Assembly: GCA_029252555.1 (NCBI GenBank)
Contig: JAQXBF010000039.1
Location: 1 to 64,000, forward strand
Length of the DNA stretch: 64,000 nt
Origin: Porticoccaceae bacterium
GTDB lineage: Bacteria > Pseudomonadota > Gammaproteobacteria > Pseudomonadales > Porticoccaceae
Direction: 5' to 3'
Shown here: positions 46,306 through 55,388 of the stretch, piece after piece
Position numbering within the stretch: the stretch's first letter is position 1
Layout of the letters: every line of letters begins with the position of its first letter
The notes under the pieces: model-generated
Database searches by the model: none
Told to the model about the DNA's origin: nothing
Seen by the model: the letters and a program-made list of their open reading frames with translations, nothing else
Translations under genes and position numbers: made by a program

Positions 46306-47523
46306 TTATTCTCCTGATGCAGTCACAAGACTGATACTGGTTTTACTATTTAATAAGCCCGACGGAACCTGAGTGGGAACGTTGGGCATAAAACTTTCAT
46401 CGCTGAGCGCGCCCATAAAATCCACCAGACGATCCAGTTCCGTGTCGGTTAGGTTTGGGTCTGAGATATGCCAGTGCAGCAATAACTCCTCGCCCTCGGG
46501 CACGGCATGGCCTCGCCCTTTGGTATAAAATTCTGCGGCTTCGCGCAATGTGGCAAATCTGCCGCTGTGCATATAGGGTGCGGTGCGGGCTATATTGCGC
46601 AAGGTAGGCACTTTAAAGCCACCCCTTAAGCGCTCAGCATCAAAGGTTTCTGCAGCGCCTATATCCCGGGGTAATCCTGCGGGTTCTGGTGTGCCTATCA
46701 CCGCAACCTGCTGGTTGGTAAACAATGGTGGCGTATGGCATTGGGAGCAGCGGGCTACAAATGAGCGAAATACATTAAGCCCCTCCAGCTCATTGGGATT
46801 CAAGGCCTTGGCATCTCCGTGGGCATAGCGGTCATAGGGGCTGTTTAGAGAGATCAATGAGCTTTGAAAGGCACTCAGTGCCGTGGCTATATTGCTGATA
46901 ACGACGGCATCTTCAGAATCGGGAAAGGCCTGTTTAAATAGCTTGGGGTAGGCGTCCACCTGATTGAGATCAGCCAATAACTGCTCGGGGGTGTTGGCCA
47001 TTTCCACATCGGAAAACAATGGTCCAATGGCTTGCTCTTCGAGACTATGGGCACGAGCATCCCAGAAAAACACCTTTAAAAAAGCGCTGTTCCACAACGT
47101 TGGCGCCGAGCGCTGACTGACGTGCCCCCGGGCACCCACACTTCGGTCCATACCATCACTAAAACCCAGTGCGGGATTGTGGCAGTTGGCGCAGGAGAGG
47201 TTTTTATCGCCAGACAACACAGGGTCAAAAAATAGCAGGCGGCCGAGGTCAATTTGTTGGGGGCTAAAACCATCTCGGTGCTCTGGCAATGCGGTTTTAA
47301 GACCTCCAAGACCACGATCTTGAAGGGAATCATAGAGTTGGTAGAGATTGCGCAGGCGACATTGGTTATTACTGTCGAGGGCAAAGCTGGGAGGGCACTG
47401 ATCTGCCAGTGTATGCTGGGGTTGCGCCTGGCTAGCAGATGCAGATAAAAGCACAGATAATAGAACGGCAGAGAGCCTAAACTCACCAACAGAACGATTT
47501 ATATCTGTGCTGAATTTCCCCAT
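46306..47523 (-). CDS. di-heme cytochrome c peroxidase (MauG/CcpA-like)
   Basis: About 405 residues from the start at 47523 (MGKFSTDIN), chosen because it puts a normal signal peptide first; an ATG at 47565 adds 14 residues. Two CxxCH heme sites are visible: C111-x2-C114-H115 (LSCANCHNP) and C259-x2-C262-H263 (RCSQCHTPP). The protein is periplasmic and reduces H2O2, or in MauG relatives oxidises a protein partner. The N-terminal insertion before the first heme is longer than in simple CcpA. It is the first gene of a pair with the beta-helix cytochrome. Confidence 0.87.
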   Translation of the reverse strand: MGKFSTDINRSVGEFRLSAVLLSVLLSASASQAQPQHTLADQCPPSFALDSNNQCRLRNLYQLYDSLQDRGLGGLKTALPEHRDGFSPQQIDLGRLLFFDPVLSGDKNLSCANCHNPALGFSDGMDRSVGARGHVSQRSAPTLWNSAFLKVFFWDARAHSLEEQAIGPLFSDVEMANTPEQLLADLNQVDAYPKLFKQAFPDSEDAVVISNIATALSAFQSSLISLNSPYDRYAHGDAKALNPNELEGLNVFRSFVARCSQCHTPPLFTNQQVAVIGTPEPAGLPRDIGAAETFDAERLRGGFKVPTLRNIARTAPYMHSGRFATLREAAEFYTKGRGHAVPEGEELLLHWHISDPNLTDTELDRLVDFMGALSDESFMPNVPTQVPSGLLNSKTSISLVTASGE

Positions 47524-47609
47524 GATATTCTGTATTTTTGTTATTTTAATGGTGAAGTATGCCATATTTTATGGCTATATCCCCTGTTGCTGGTACAGCG
47601 ATATAAATT

Positions 47610-47634
47610 CTGTTCGTTTCTAAGTAACGAACAG
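47610..47634. terminator. hairpin between CoA-transferase and peroxidase genes
   Basis: Perfect 9-base arms (47610-47618 with 47626-47634) and a 7-base loop lie just downstream of the CoA-transferase gene and 87 bases upstream of the peroxidase start (47523). There is no strong U-tract, so it could be a terminator or an operator for the peroxidase gene. Confidence 0.4.
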
Positions 47635-47656
47635 ATTATCTTCTTAACAAACAAGC

Positions 47657-48874
47657 CTATGGCAGAGGTGTTTCTGCCACAGCACCTGCGCTAATCAGGT
47701 CGTTGACCGACTCATTGGTCCAACCTAACTCGGAGAGAATATTGCGGCTGTGCTGGCCTAACAATGGGCTGGGTTCGGCTTGGGAAGCTGCTGCTCCCTC
47801 AAACTGTACTGGTGGTGTAGGCACTGTGAGTTTGCCCATGGCTTGGGTGACATGGGTTTCTAAGGCACCAATCGCCTGTATCTGTTCACTTCTCTCTAAG
47901 TCGTCGCGTTTTATACAGGGCGCGCAGGGCACATCGGCGGCCTTTAGTACGGCGATGGCCTTTTCGACACCAATATCTAACTTTGGGTTCTTTATGACTT
48001 TAGTGACCTCACGCATATTGGACATACGGGCTGGAATTGAGCCATACATTGGCGTTCCAACGAGTTCAGGATAGCCGAGCATGGGTAGCAGGGCTTCCCA
48101 ATGGTTGTCTCTCAAGGGAGCTACAGCGACACCGCCATCTGAATAGTTGATGGTTTCAAAATACTCTGAGCCCGGCGACATATTAATTCTGTCATCGTCT
48201 TTTAAGGTTCTATGCATCATGCCGTCTGGCCACATAAAGGCGATGCAGGCATGCAGCATGGAAATATCAATATGCTGTCCCTCACCGGTGGTCGCTCTGG
48301 CGAGCAGAGCTGCCGTGGCTGCCTGACCGACGGTGTAGGCGGTCACCTTGTCGCATAGAAAGGTGCGAATAAAATCAAACCTATGGTCATCTGACGCCTG
48401 AAGATCGGTAAATCCGGCCATGCCTTGAATAACATGATCAAAGGCGGGCATATCTGCCATGGGCCCCTGAGTACCAAAGCCGCTGACGGCGACGTAGACA
48501 AGTTTAGGGTTTATTGTGCGCAGCACATCTGAGCCAAGGCCAATACGATCCATAACGCCAGGACGATAGTTATGCAGCAAAACATCGGCTCGGGCGGCGA
48601 GTTTTTTGACTGCTTCAACACCGGCTTCAGATTTAAGATCAATGGCCAGCGAGCGCTTGCCGCGATTACAGTTGTGAAAGAAGCCGGAGACACCGTTTTT
48701 TTGCGTGCCCAGTGGGCGCATCTGATCGCCCCCGACTGGCGGTTCAACCTTGATAACAGTGGCGCCCTGAGCGGCCATGGTCATAGCGGCCAAGGAGCAG
48801 GTAATCATATTGGAAAGTTCTATGACTTCCAGCCCCGCTAGGGGTTGGCGAGCGGTTGCTGTTCGCTTGGTCAT
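47657..48874 (-). CDS. CaiB/BaiF (type III) CoA-transferase
   Basis: A 405-residue enzyme of the formyl-CoA transferase family. The N-terminus PLAGLEVIELSNMITCSLAAMTMAAQGATVIKVEPP, the NCNRGKRSLAIDLKS segment and the catalytic aspartate (about Asp146 in MPAFDHVIQGMAG) are typical. It moves CoA between carboxylic acids, allowing acid activation without ATP. The thioesterase gene lies 52 bases upstream on the same strand, so both could serve the same acyl-CoA pathway. The donor and acceptor are not known. Confidence 0.9.
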   Translation of the reverse strand: MTKRTATARQPLAGLEVIELSNMITCSLAAMTMAAQGATVIKVEPPVGGDQMRPLGTQKNGVSGFFHNCNRGKRSLAIDLKSEAGVEAVKKLAARADVLLHNYRPGVMDRIGLGSDVLRTINPKLVYVAVSGFGTQGPMADMPAFDHVIQGMAGFTDLQASDDHRFDFIRTFLCDKVTAYTVGQAATAALLARATTGEGQHIDISMLHACIAFMWPDGMMHRTLKDDDRINMSPGSEYFETINYSDGGVAVAPLRDNHWEALLPMLGYPELVGTPMYGSIPARMSNMREVTKVIKNPKLDIGVEKAIAVLKAADVPCAPCIKRDDLERSEQIQAIGALETHVTQAMGKLTVPTPPVQFEGAAASQAEPSPLLGQHSRNILSELGWTNESVNDLISAGAVAETPLP

Positions 48875-48926
48875 CTTTGGTACCTGTTTATTATTCTTTT
48901 TATTGGCTGCTTTTGTTATTTTTTAA

Positions 48927-49733
48927 CTAGGTCACTTTATCGTAAACACCCACCATTTGGCGATTTAATGCGAGCAACTGGCCATTGGGGTGGTAAATTT
49001 TTCCCTCAGTATGAGCATAGCCTTGGCCTGATTCGATAGCGCTGCATTCATAGTAAAGTAAATCCTCGACCTCAAGATTCGCTCTGGGGTGCATAAACTC
49101 TACATTCCAGGTGATGGTGCTGCTGGGTGCCCTGGTGGTCATCATAGGCAGTATGGCGGGTGGCCAGGCATCAATCAGGGCCAGTATGGTGGCATCATTA
49201 AGAGCTTCGCTGGGCTTGGCAAAACGCATCCAACCGGTGATCAGGCTAATATTAGAGCCGCTAAACGGAAAGTTGTTATTGGTTTGGCGAAGATCAAAAT
49301 AGCTGACAAAAAATGGGGCTGAATCCTTCTTAAACTCGAAGGACATTTCACTGGTGTCTTGCACCGCCACGGGGAATTGTTTGGCTGGCGCAACAACGTC
49401 AATTGCAGAGACTCGCTGAGTGGTAAAACAGGCGATGATCTCGGTTTTAACCTCGCCATTTTGCAGTAGCTGCCCTTCGACTTGAATGACAGACCGGCCC
49501 GCTGATAGCACCCTGTGACGAAATTCACATGTGGTGTCGGCCAGAGTGGCACCACAGAAGTGAATATTAACCGTGCGCAAGTCGCGACCAGTTAAGTCGA
49601 CATTGGATTCTATATGGACCAATAGAAGTGCGGCGGTGAGACCACCAAAAATACTGCGCCCCTGCCCCCAATCTGCACTGATCGAGAATTCGGATTCAGT
49701 TTTGGCAAGCTCTCGATACTGTAAAAATTCCAT
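48927..49733 (-). CDS. acyl-CoA thioesterase, TesB-like double hotdog
   Basis: A 268-residue protein with two hotdog repeats. FSISADWGQGRSIFGGLTAALLLVHIES begins the first, and the C-terminal half ends with YAHTEGKIYHPNGQLLALNRQMVGV, as in the thioesterase family PF13622. It hydrolyses acyl-CoA to acid plus CoA in the cytoplasm. Neighbouring CoA-transferase and Old Yellow Enzyme genes point to acyl-CoA turnover. It is divergent from the OYE gene on the right. Confidence 0.83.
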   Translation of the reverse strand: MEFLQYRELAKTESEFSISADWGQGRSIFGGLTAALLLVHIESNVDLTGRDLRTVNIHFCGATLADTTCEFRHRVLSAGRSVIQVEGQLLQNGEVKTEIIACFTTQRVSAIDVVAPAKQFPVAVQDTSEMSFEFKKDSAPFFVSYFDLRQTNNNFPFSGSNISLITGWMRFAKPSEALNDATILALIDAWPPAILPMMTTRAPSSTITWNVEFMHPRANLEVEDLLYYECSAIESGQGYAHTEGKIYHPNGQLLALNRQMVGVYDKVT

Positions 49734-49911
49734 GTTATTCCTGTGTCTCCCAACTCAGCAAATGTTAGCTCTACAGTTTCTATTTCTCGCCACATTGGGT
49801 AAAGACCAAAGTTAGACCAATCAGTACTGCTAAGGGTTTGAGCAATAATTCTAGCCTTTGGAGCTACTCGTCACTATGATTACCGCTACTCTAATAACAA
49901 GAAACCATCCA

Positions 49912-51195
49912 ATGAAAAACTCCCTTGCCCAGCCTTTGACGCTACCCTGTGGCGCCGTGCTTCCCAATCGACTTTCAAAAGCCGCCATGACCGAGGGTCT
50001 GGCCACGCCAGACGGATTACCTACCGCAGAACTGGAACTGCTATATGGGCTATGGAGTGATGGTGGCTCTGGTATGCTGTTATCGGGCAATATTCAGGTT
50101 GACCGAGACCACTTGGAACGCCCTGGCAACGTTGTCATTGATCGCAAGCCCAATAAAGCTATGCGCACTGCACTGGCGAGCTGGGCAAAGGCGGCCACGC
50201 GCAATGGCAATCATTTTTGGGCGCAAATCAGCCATGCAGGCCGCCAAACTCAGAAAATTATTAACCCTAATCCAAAAGCTCCATCTGCGATTAAGTTAGG
50301 CCTTCCTGGCGGGCAGTTTGGTGAGCCTGTGCCATTAACTAAAGCCGAGATTAAAAGTATTGTGCGTCGCTTTGGCCTCTGCGCGGCAGCGGTCAAAGAA
50401 GCGGGTTTTACTGGCGTGCAGATACACAGCGCCCATGGCTATCTGCTATCTCAGTTTTTAAGCCCACGCAGTAATAAGCGCACAGATAACTACGGTGGCG
50501 AATTGGCAAACCGAGCCCGCGCCCTTTTAGAAACCGTTGCCTCGGTTAGAGCTGCCGTGGGGCCAGACTTTCCGGTCGCTGTTAAGCTTAATAGTGCTGA
50601 CTTTCAGAAGGGTGGCTTTGCCTTTGAAGAAAGTTTGCAGGTGGTGCAATGGTTAGAGCAGGCCGGGGTCGATTTGATTGAAATCTCTGGTGGTACCTAT
50701 GAGCAGCCAAAACTGTTGGGTCTGCAGGGTATGGAAGAGGAGGAAAAACAAAATGTCGCCGAGTCTACGCAAAAGCGCGAAGCCTACTTTGTCGACTTTG
50801 CCATGGCCATGCAGGAAAAGGTCAATATTCCATTAATGGTTACTGGTGGCTTTCGCCAGCGCAGCACTATGGAAATGGCAGTAGATAGCGGCAGTGCAGA
50901 TTTAATTGGTTTAGGCCGCCCCATGTGTGTGATGACCGATGCTCCCAACCAGCTGCTAGCGGGTTTGGACGAGTTGCCACGCTATGAGGATAGCCTGTCT
51001 CTATTTCCCAGCTGGTTATCATTTTTAGGCAAGATAAAACCTCTGCGCGCGATGGCTGGTTTTGCAGTGCAGTATTGGTACTACGCCAATATCGATGCCA
51101 TTGGCCGCACTGGTCTTGCAAACCCTGATCTCTCCGTCTTTAAGGCGACTCAGGAGACTATGGCGCTGCAGAAAAAACTGACCTCTAAACAGTAA
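49912..51195 (+). CDS. Old Yellow Enzyme-family NADH:flavin oxidoreductase (copy 1)
   Basis: An FMN TIM-barrel enzyme of about 427 residues. MKNSLAQPLTLPCGAVLPNRLSKAAM is the family N-terminus, so I start at 49912; an in-frame ATG at 49876 (after GGAG) and a TTG at 49858 are alternatives. VQIHSAHGYLLSQFLSPRSNKRTDNYGG and LIGLGRPMC complete the fingerprint. The family reduces activated C=C bonds with NAD(P)H. The gene overlaps the convergent TauE gene by 11 bases. A second, only distantly similar OYE is at 54103-55176. Confidence 0.9.
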   Translation: MKNSLAQPLTLPCGAVLPNRLSKAAMTEGLATPDGLPTAELELLYGLWSDGGSGMLLSGNIQVDRDHLERPGNVVIDRKPNKAMRTALASWAKAATRNGNHFWAQISHAGRQTQKIINPNPKAPSAIKLGLPGGQFGEPVPLTKAEIKSIVRRFGLCAAAVKEAGFTGVQIHSAHGYLLSQFLSPRSNKRTDNYGGELANRARALLETVASVRAAVGPDFPVAVKLNSADFQKGGFAFEESLQVVQWLEQAGVDLIEISGGTYEQPKLLGLQGMEEEEKQNVAESTQKREAYFVDFAMAMQEKVNIPLMVTGGFRQRSTMEMAVDSGSADLIGLGRPMCVMTDAPNQLLAGLDELPRYEDSLSLFPSWLSFLGKIKPLRAMAGFAVQYWYYANIDAIGRTGLANPDLSVFKATQETMALQKKLTSKQ

Positions 51196-52006
51196 GCTGG
51201 CTAAACAGGGTCAGTGTAGCGATGGTGACTAGGCTCAGAGAGAATATCTTCTGCAGTTGAACACCTACAATATTATCGGCTACCAGACGACCGATAGTCA
51301 TGCCTATCAGCCCACCAGCGCAGACTTTTAATAATAGCAGCCAGTCGAGTTGAGGGTTGGCAACGACAAAGCTGGCAAACCCTGAGCTGCCAACTATTGA
51401 AATAATAAGCAGAGATGTGGCCACCGCCTGCCGTATGGATACCTGAGTAATATATAGCAGGGCAGGCACAATCAAAAAACCACCACCGACCCCAAATAGC
51501 CCACTTAAAAGGCCCACCACAAGGCCGCAGCTAATTAATGCGCCCACACATCTTGAGCTGAGGTCAAACTGTTCTGACTGGGTAAAACGACAGATTGGCA
51601 CTATATAATCATCTTCACTGAGATAACTGGAGCGCACAACACTCGCTTTTTCCGGTGTGCTTACGGCCTGTCGCCACATGATACCGGCAATGGAGAAAGC
51701 TAATGCGCAAAAGCCGACAAGCAAAAAAGTTGCCGGTAACTGACTACCCAAATATTTACCTATGGGTGCAACTAGCGCGCCACCCAGCCCCAAGGTTAAT
51801 GCCGGCACCCACAAGATATATTTGGCTCGCCAATTACTAATGGTGCCCATCAAAGCACTTACGGCAACCGCACCCAGTGCAATTCCTATGGCATCATTGA
51901 TAGGTAGGTCGAGTAATAAAATTAATAAGGGAACCGCGAAAATTGAACCACCGGCACCAGTCAGCCCCAGCACCGAGCCGATCAAAAGGCCAATGATAAC
52001 GGACAT
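51185..52006 (-). CDS. TauE/SafE (TSUP) family membrane protein
   Basis: A 273-residue protein with about eight hydrophobic helices and the duplicated family motif: GSVLGLTGAGGSIFAVPLLI at the N-terminus and GLLSGLFGVGGGFLIVPALL in the second half. TSUP proteins export sulfite or other sulfur-containing anions, or take up sulfur compounds. A 1-base gap separates it from the upstream rhodanese gene, giving a sulfur-handling pair. The direction of transport is not predictable. Confidence 0.9.
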   Translation of the reverse strand: MSVIIGLLIGSVLGLTGAGGSIFAVPLLILLLDLPINDAIGIALGAVAVSALMGTISNWRAKYILWVPALTLGLGGALVAPIGKYLGSQLPATFLLVGFCALAFSIAGIMWRQAVSTPEKASVVRSSYLSEDDYIVPICRFTQSEQFDLSSRCVGALISCGLVVGLLSGLFGVGGGFLIVPALLYITQVSIRQAVATSLLIISIVGSSGFASFVVANPQLDWLLLLKVCAGGLIGMTIGRLVADNIVGVQLQKIFSLSLVTIATLTLFSQLTV

Positions 52007-52007
52007 A

Positions 52008-52358
52008 TTATTTTCTCTGGCCCTGGTATTGCAGAGTTGTTAGTCCATTCAAACCGCCAGCGATAATAATAAACTGAGCATCTATAACCTGTTTTAAGTT
52101 TTCAGCGGCCAGAGATGCCCTTGGGCCACCGGCGCAGAGAAGATAAATTGGTTGATCAGGTTGATGCCCCTGCTGATCAAGATAGTCTTGCAGGATAGCA
52201 CTAGTCAGCGTTTGCACTGGAAAATGGCTGGTGCCACCAAGGCTTTCATTTTCTACTTCAGCATGGGTGCGCAGATCAATAATATAAAGCTTATCCCCAT
52301 GATCTTTATAGAGATGCTGAAATTCCTGAGCTGAAATAGATGTCACCTGAGCGGTCAT
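52008..52358 (-). CDS. rhodanese-domain sulfurtransferase
   Basis: A single rhodanese domain of 116 residues. The active-site loop contains Cys75 (CAGGPR), with LYIIDLRTHAEVENESLGGTSHFP as the usual strand-helix entry. It carries sulfane sulfur as a persulfide and passes it on. Its gene is directly upstream of the TauE/SafE gene with a 1-base gap, so the pair may move and export sulfur species together. Confidence 0.9.
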   Translation of the reverse strand: MTAQVTSISAQEFQHLYKDHGDKLYIIDLRTHAEVENESLGGTSHFPVQTLTSAILQDYLDQQGHQPDQPIYLLCAGGPRASLAAENLKQVIDAQFIIIAGGLNGLTTLQYQGQRK

Positions 52359-52449
52359 GGTTTAGTCCTCGAGGTCCGAGCAATAGTTTCAAGCGCCAGT
52401 ATACAAAAAAGTCTATACCAGCCCTATAGGCTAGCGACTGAGGCTAGTT

Positions 52450-53982
52450 TTATTCGCTGAGAAGATGCCAGATTTTAAGGTTGTTCATTTTCATTTTTTC
52501 CTGATCAACCATAAAGCGCACCAGAATAAAGTAGATATCTAAATCGAAGCGGTCGTCCCAGTCATCTCGATCATTGGCTTGCACCTCTGAAGCGACTGGG
52601 CGTTTATCTTCCTTCAGCATTTGGTAACCCAGATCATAGATGTCCTCAATAAGCGCCAGTTTGGCAACATAGCGCCAGCGATCAACAATATGAAATGCCA
52701 CCTGCTCTGGGTTCTGGGGATCGCGCTCCTCCACCAAAATCGGCCCTCCATAGGGCCATAGCTTTATCTGGTAGTTCTTGAGGGCGGCGGTCATTCGTTC
52801 ATTGTAAGCAGCAGCAGGTTCGGCTCCATGGCAGGCGCCAAAACATTTTTTTAACTGGGAGCGAAAACAGGGTTGTTGATTGTTGCGGTCGCCCTCAAGC
52901 CCCAATAATTTGTAGCAGAGAAAATACTGATCCGCCAGATGTTGCATCTTTTTTGTTGCCTGGCGGGGAGAGCGAAACAGGCCAAATTGCTGTTCAACAA
53001 ACGTATCCTCGGTTTCCACCGATTCTATATTGAGACGTAGATAGCCATTGCTATCTTCCGAGCTGCGGTATTGGAATAGTTTTTTAACCTTGCGCAGGCG
53101 CCGATTATAGATGGGGCTCTGAGCTTTGATTTGATTGCTCTCGCGAATTTGGGCGCCAAAGTCACTGGGCGTCTGCTCAAAATCGATATGGGCAATTTTG
53201 GTGCTCATCTGCAGATCTTTTGGGTTCTTGTGATCGGAGCTAAAATGGCTCATGACCCGATTACGGATATGCACACTTTTACCTATATAAAGCAATAGGC
53301 CTTTTTGGTCATAAAAATAATAGACCCCGGCACTGGCTGGTAATTTTTCAACCTCTTTACTGTCCAACAGGGTCGGTAAGCTGGGGCGTTTGAGCAGTGT
53401 TTTGCAGGTGGCAGCAATTTCATCATCGGAAAATAGCGCGGATGACTTTTGGAAAAATTTATAAATCATCTCGGCATCGTCCATTGCCCGATGACGGTTT
53501 TCGATACTGATTTCAAACCGCTCAATAATCTGCGACAGCCCGTGGCGCTTAAATTGAGGGTACAGATTACGGCTAAATTTTACTGAACACAGTGGCTTGG
53601 CATTGTAACTAATACCTATGCGCTCAAATTCATTTTTGAGAAAGCCGTAATCGAAGCGCGCATTATGGGCCACCAATGTGCGGCCCGCTAACTTGCTCAA
53701 AAGCTCCTCGGCTATAGCCTCAAACCTGGGAGCCCCTTGCAGCATGCCAGGATTGATACCGGTAAGCTTCTGAATAAAGGGGGGCAGGGAAGCCTCCGGG
53801 TCGACAAAGGTTTGCCACTTCTCAACCAACTCACCGTTTTCAATCACCAGCAAGCCAATTTCGATAATACGATGATAGATGGCTTTGCCACCGGTGGTTT
53901 CAAGGTCGAGCAGAACCATCTTTGCCGGGAACCCGGAAGAGAGAGTTGAGGGTATTTCACTGTCGAGCCAATTTAACTGCAT
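52450..53982 (-). CDS. DnaQ-like 3'-5' exonuclease fused to GIY-YIG nuclease
   Basis: A 510-residue protein. An N-terminal DEDDh exonuclease shows D26/E28 in LLDLETTG, AHNARFDYGF and the H..D pair at about 164-169. The second half has the GIY-YIG nuclease core (GVYYFY at 219-224, LYIGKS at 231-236) plus a UvrC/Cho-like tail. The family is a known fusion that may trim or incise DNA during repair. The fusion is not itself novel. It stands alone between the rhodanese gene and the OYE gene. Confidence 0.88.
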   Translation of the reverse strand: MQLNWLDSEIPSTLSSGFPAKMVLLDLETTGGKAIYHRIIEIGLLVIENGELVEKWQTFVDPEASLPPFIQKLTGINPGMLQGAPRFEAIAEELLSKLAGRTLVAHNARFDYGFLKNEFERIGISYNAKPLCSVKFSRNLYPQFKRHGLSQIIERFEISIENRHRAMDDAEMIYKFFQKSSALFSDDEIAATCKTLLKRPSLPTLLDSKEVEKLPASAGVYYFYDQKGLLLYIGKSVHIRNRVMSHFSSDHKNPKDLQMSTKIAHIDFEQTPSDFGAQIRESNQIKAQSPIYNRRLRKVKKLFQYRSSEDSNGYLRLNIESVETEDTFVEQQFGLFRSPRQATKKMQHLADQYFLCYKLLGLEGDRNNQQPCFRSQLKKCFGACHGAEPAAAYNERMTAALKNYQIKLWPYGGPILVEERDPQNPEQVAFHIVDRWRYVAKLALIEDIYDLGYQMLKEDKRPVASEVQANDRDDWDDRFDLDIYFILVRFMVDQEKMKMNNLKIWHLLSE

Positions 53983-54102
53983 GGCGTTATTACGCAGGCA
54001 GCACAGCTTTTGATTATTATGCTGCTCATTATTGTTTGGCTAACTTTTTTCCGGCTAACTGTGGTGCCGTTAATCAGTGCCCAGCCATAAACCTTGCCTG
54101 AA

Positions 54103-55176
54103 TCAGCCAACAAATCCCTTCCAGCCAGACATATAAGTAATAAACGCTTCGCCCAGACCCTCTTGGCGCAGGTGGTCTGCGGAAACTGGGTTTCTAACCG
54201 GCGCGAAATTGCTGTCTGCCTGCATTTGCAGTGGAAAGTCATGGTGCAGGATTGCCGCGCGACCGAGCATAATAAAATCGATATCAGCCTCCATTGCTAG
54301 GTTAATTTCCTCTGGATTGCGCAGCTTACCGGCAATACCCAGTGCCACATCCCCGCGTTCAAGCTCAGTGAAATAAGACATTAATGAGCGGCCTTTATAG
54401 GCCTCATCTTCAGGCTCTTTAAAGGAGTCCCACAATGACATATCAAGAAAATCAATTTTGCCTGCGGACAATACATTTTGTGCCACTTCGATAATATCCG
54501 GCAGATGCACATCAAAGCGCTCTGGGGATAGTCTCAAGCCCAGCAAAAAATCGGAACGACAGCGCGCGCGAACCCCATCAATAATCTCTGTAATCGGGCG
54601 CATACGATTTTCGATACTACCACCAAACTGGTCCTGTCGCTGATTCACCGTACCACTCAGAAACTGGGCGAGAATATAGCCATGGGCGCCATGAATTTCT
54701 ACACCGTCAAACCCGGCTTGCTCCGCTCGCTCTGCGCCGAGGATAAAGTCTTCGATCAATTGCTCTACCGCTTCAGTGCTAAGGCCGACGGCGCCAGTCT
54801 CAGCATGGTCGGATGGGCACACTGGTACCTGGCCAATAAGATCTGCTGGAGAGCGCATGCCCGCATGGTGCAGTTGCACCACTGCCAGGCTGTCTTCGCT
54901 TTTAATACCATTGGCTAGTCGGGTCAGGCCTTCAAGATGCTCATCGCTAAAGATACCCAGCTGCCCGGGAAAGCCTTGCCCCACAGCCTGAATATGAGCG
55001 GCACAGGTCATAGTCAAACCAAACCCACCCTTGGCACGCATGGTCAGCCAGTTATATTCGTCGTCTGACAATTTGCCATCGGGGTGGCTCTGGGTGTTAG
55101 TCAGTGGTGCCAGCATAAAGCGGTTTTTTAAGGTGGCACCGCAGCTCAAATTCAGTGCTTGAAACAGGTCTTTCAT
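54103..55176 (-). CDS. Old Yellow Enzyme-family flavin oxidoreductase (copy 2)
   Basis: A 357-residue TIM-barrel FMN enzyme. It begins MKDLFQALNLSCGATLKNRFMLAPLTNTQSHPDGKLSD, has VEIHGAHGYILAQFLSGTVNQRQDQFGGSIENR and the C-terminal FIMLGRAAILHHDFP. These are the OYE substrate-histidine and FMN-phosphate elements. It reduces conjugated C=C bonds; the physiological substrate is unknown. It is shorter than copy 1 and belongs to another OYE subgroup, so the two copies are not a recent duplication. Confidence 0.9.
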   Translation of the reverse strand: MKDLFQALNLSCGATLKNRFMLAPLTNTQSHPDGKLSDDEYNWLTMRAKGGFGLTMTCAAHIQAVGQGFPGQLGIFSDEHLEGLTRLANGIKSEDSLAVVQLHHAGMRSPADLIGQVPVCPSDHAETGAVGLSTEAVEQLIEDFILGAERAEQAGFDGVEIHGAHGYILAQFLSGTVNQRQDQFGGSIENRMRPITEIIDGVRARCRSDFLLGLRLSPERFDVHLPDIIEVAQNVLSAGKIDFLDMSLWDSFKEPEDEAYKGRSLMSYFTELERGDVALGIAGKLRNPEEINLAMEADIDFIMLGRAAILHHDFPLQMQADSNFAPVRNPVSADHLRQEGLGEAFITYMSGWKGFVG

Positions 55177-55388
55177 AATGGGATCTCAGAATATAAAGGC
55201 TACACGCTGTGGAGTATATTTATCATTATGGCCCGAGGCATGTGCTATCTCGAATTGGGCCGTAATAATAGTCATTGGCTCGACGCTAATGCAACAGTCT
55301 AGTACTGGTGTTTTCCACTGATACCTTGTCCCTGTGAGGTCTACTGGTTATCCTGCACGCCTACTTACTCTCCCAAATTGGATGCTCT

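Noticed and set aside
52450-53982. DnaQ/GIY-YIG fusion as a novel nuclease
   Set aside because: This domain pairing is already known in bacteria, so it was kept as a feature only.
53973-54242. 89-codon frame overlapping the end of the second Old Yellow Enzyme
   Set aside because: It lies mostly inside the OYE coding sequence in another frame and has no ribosome-binding site.
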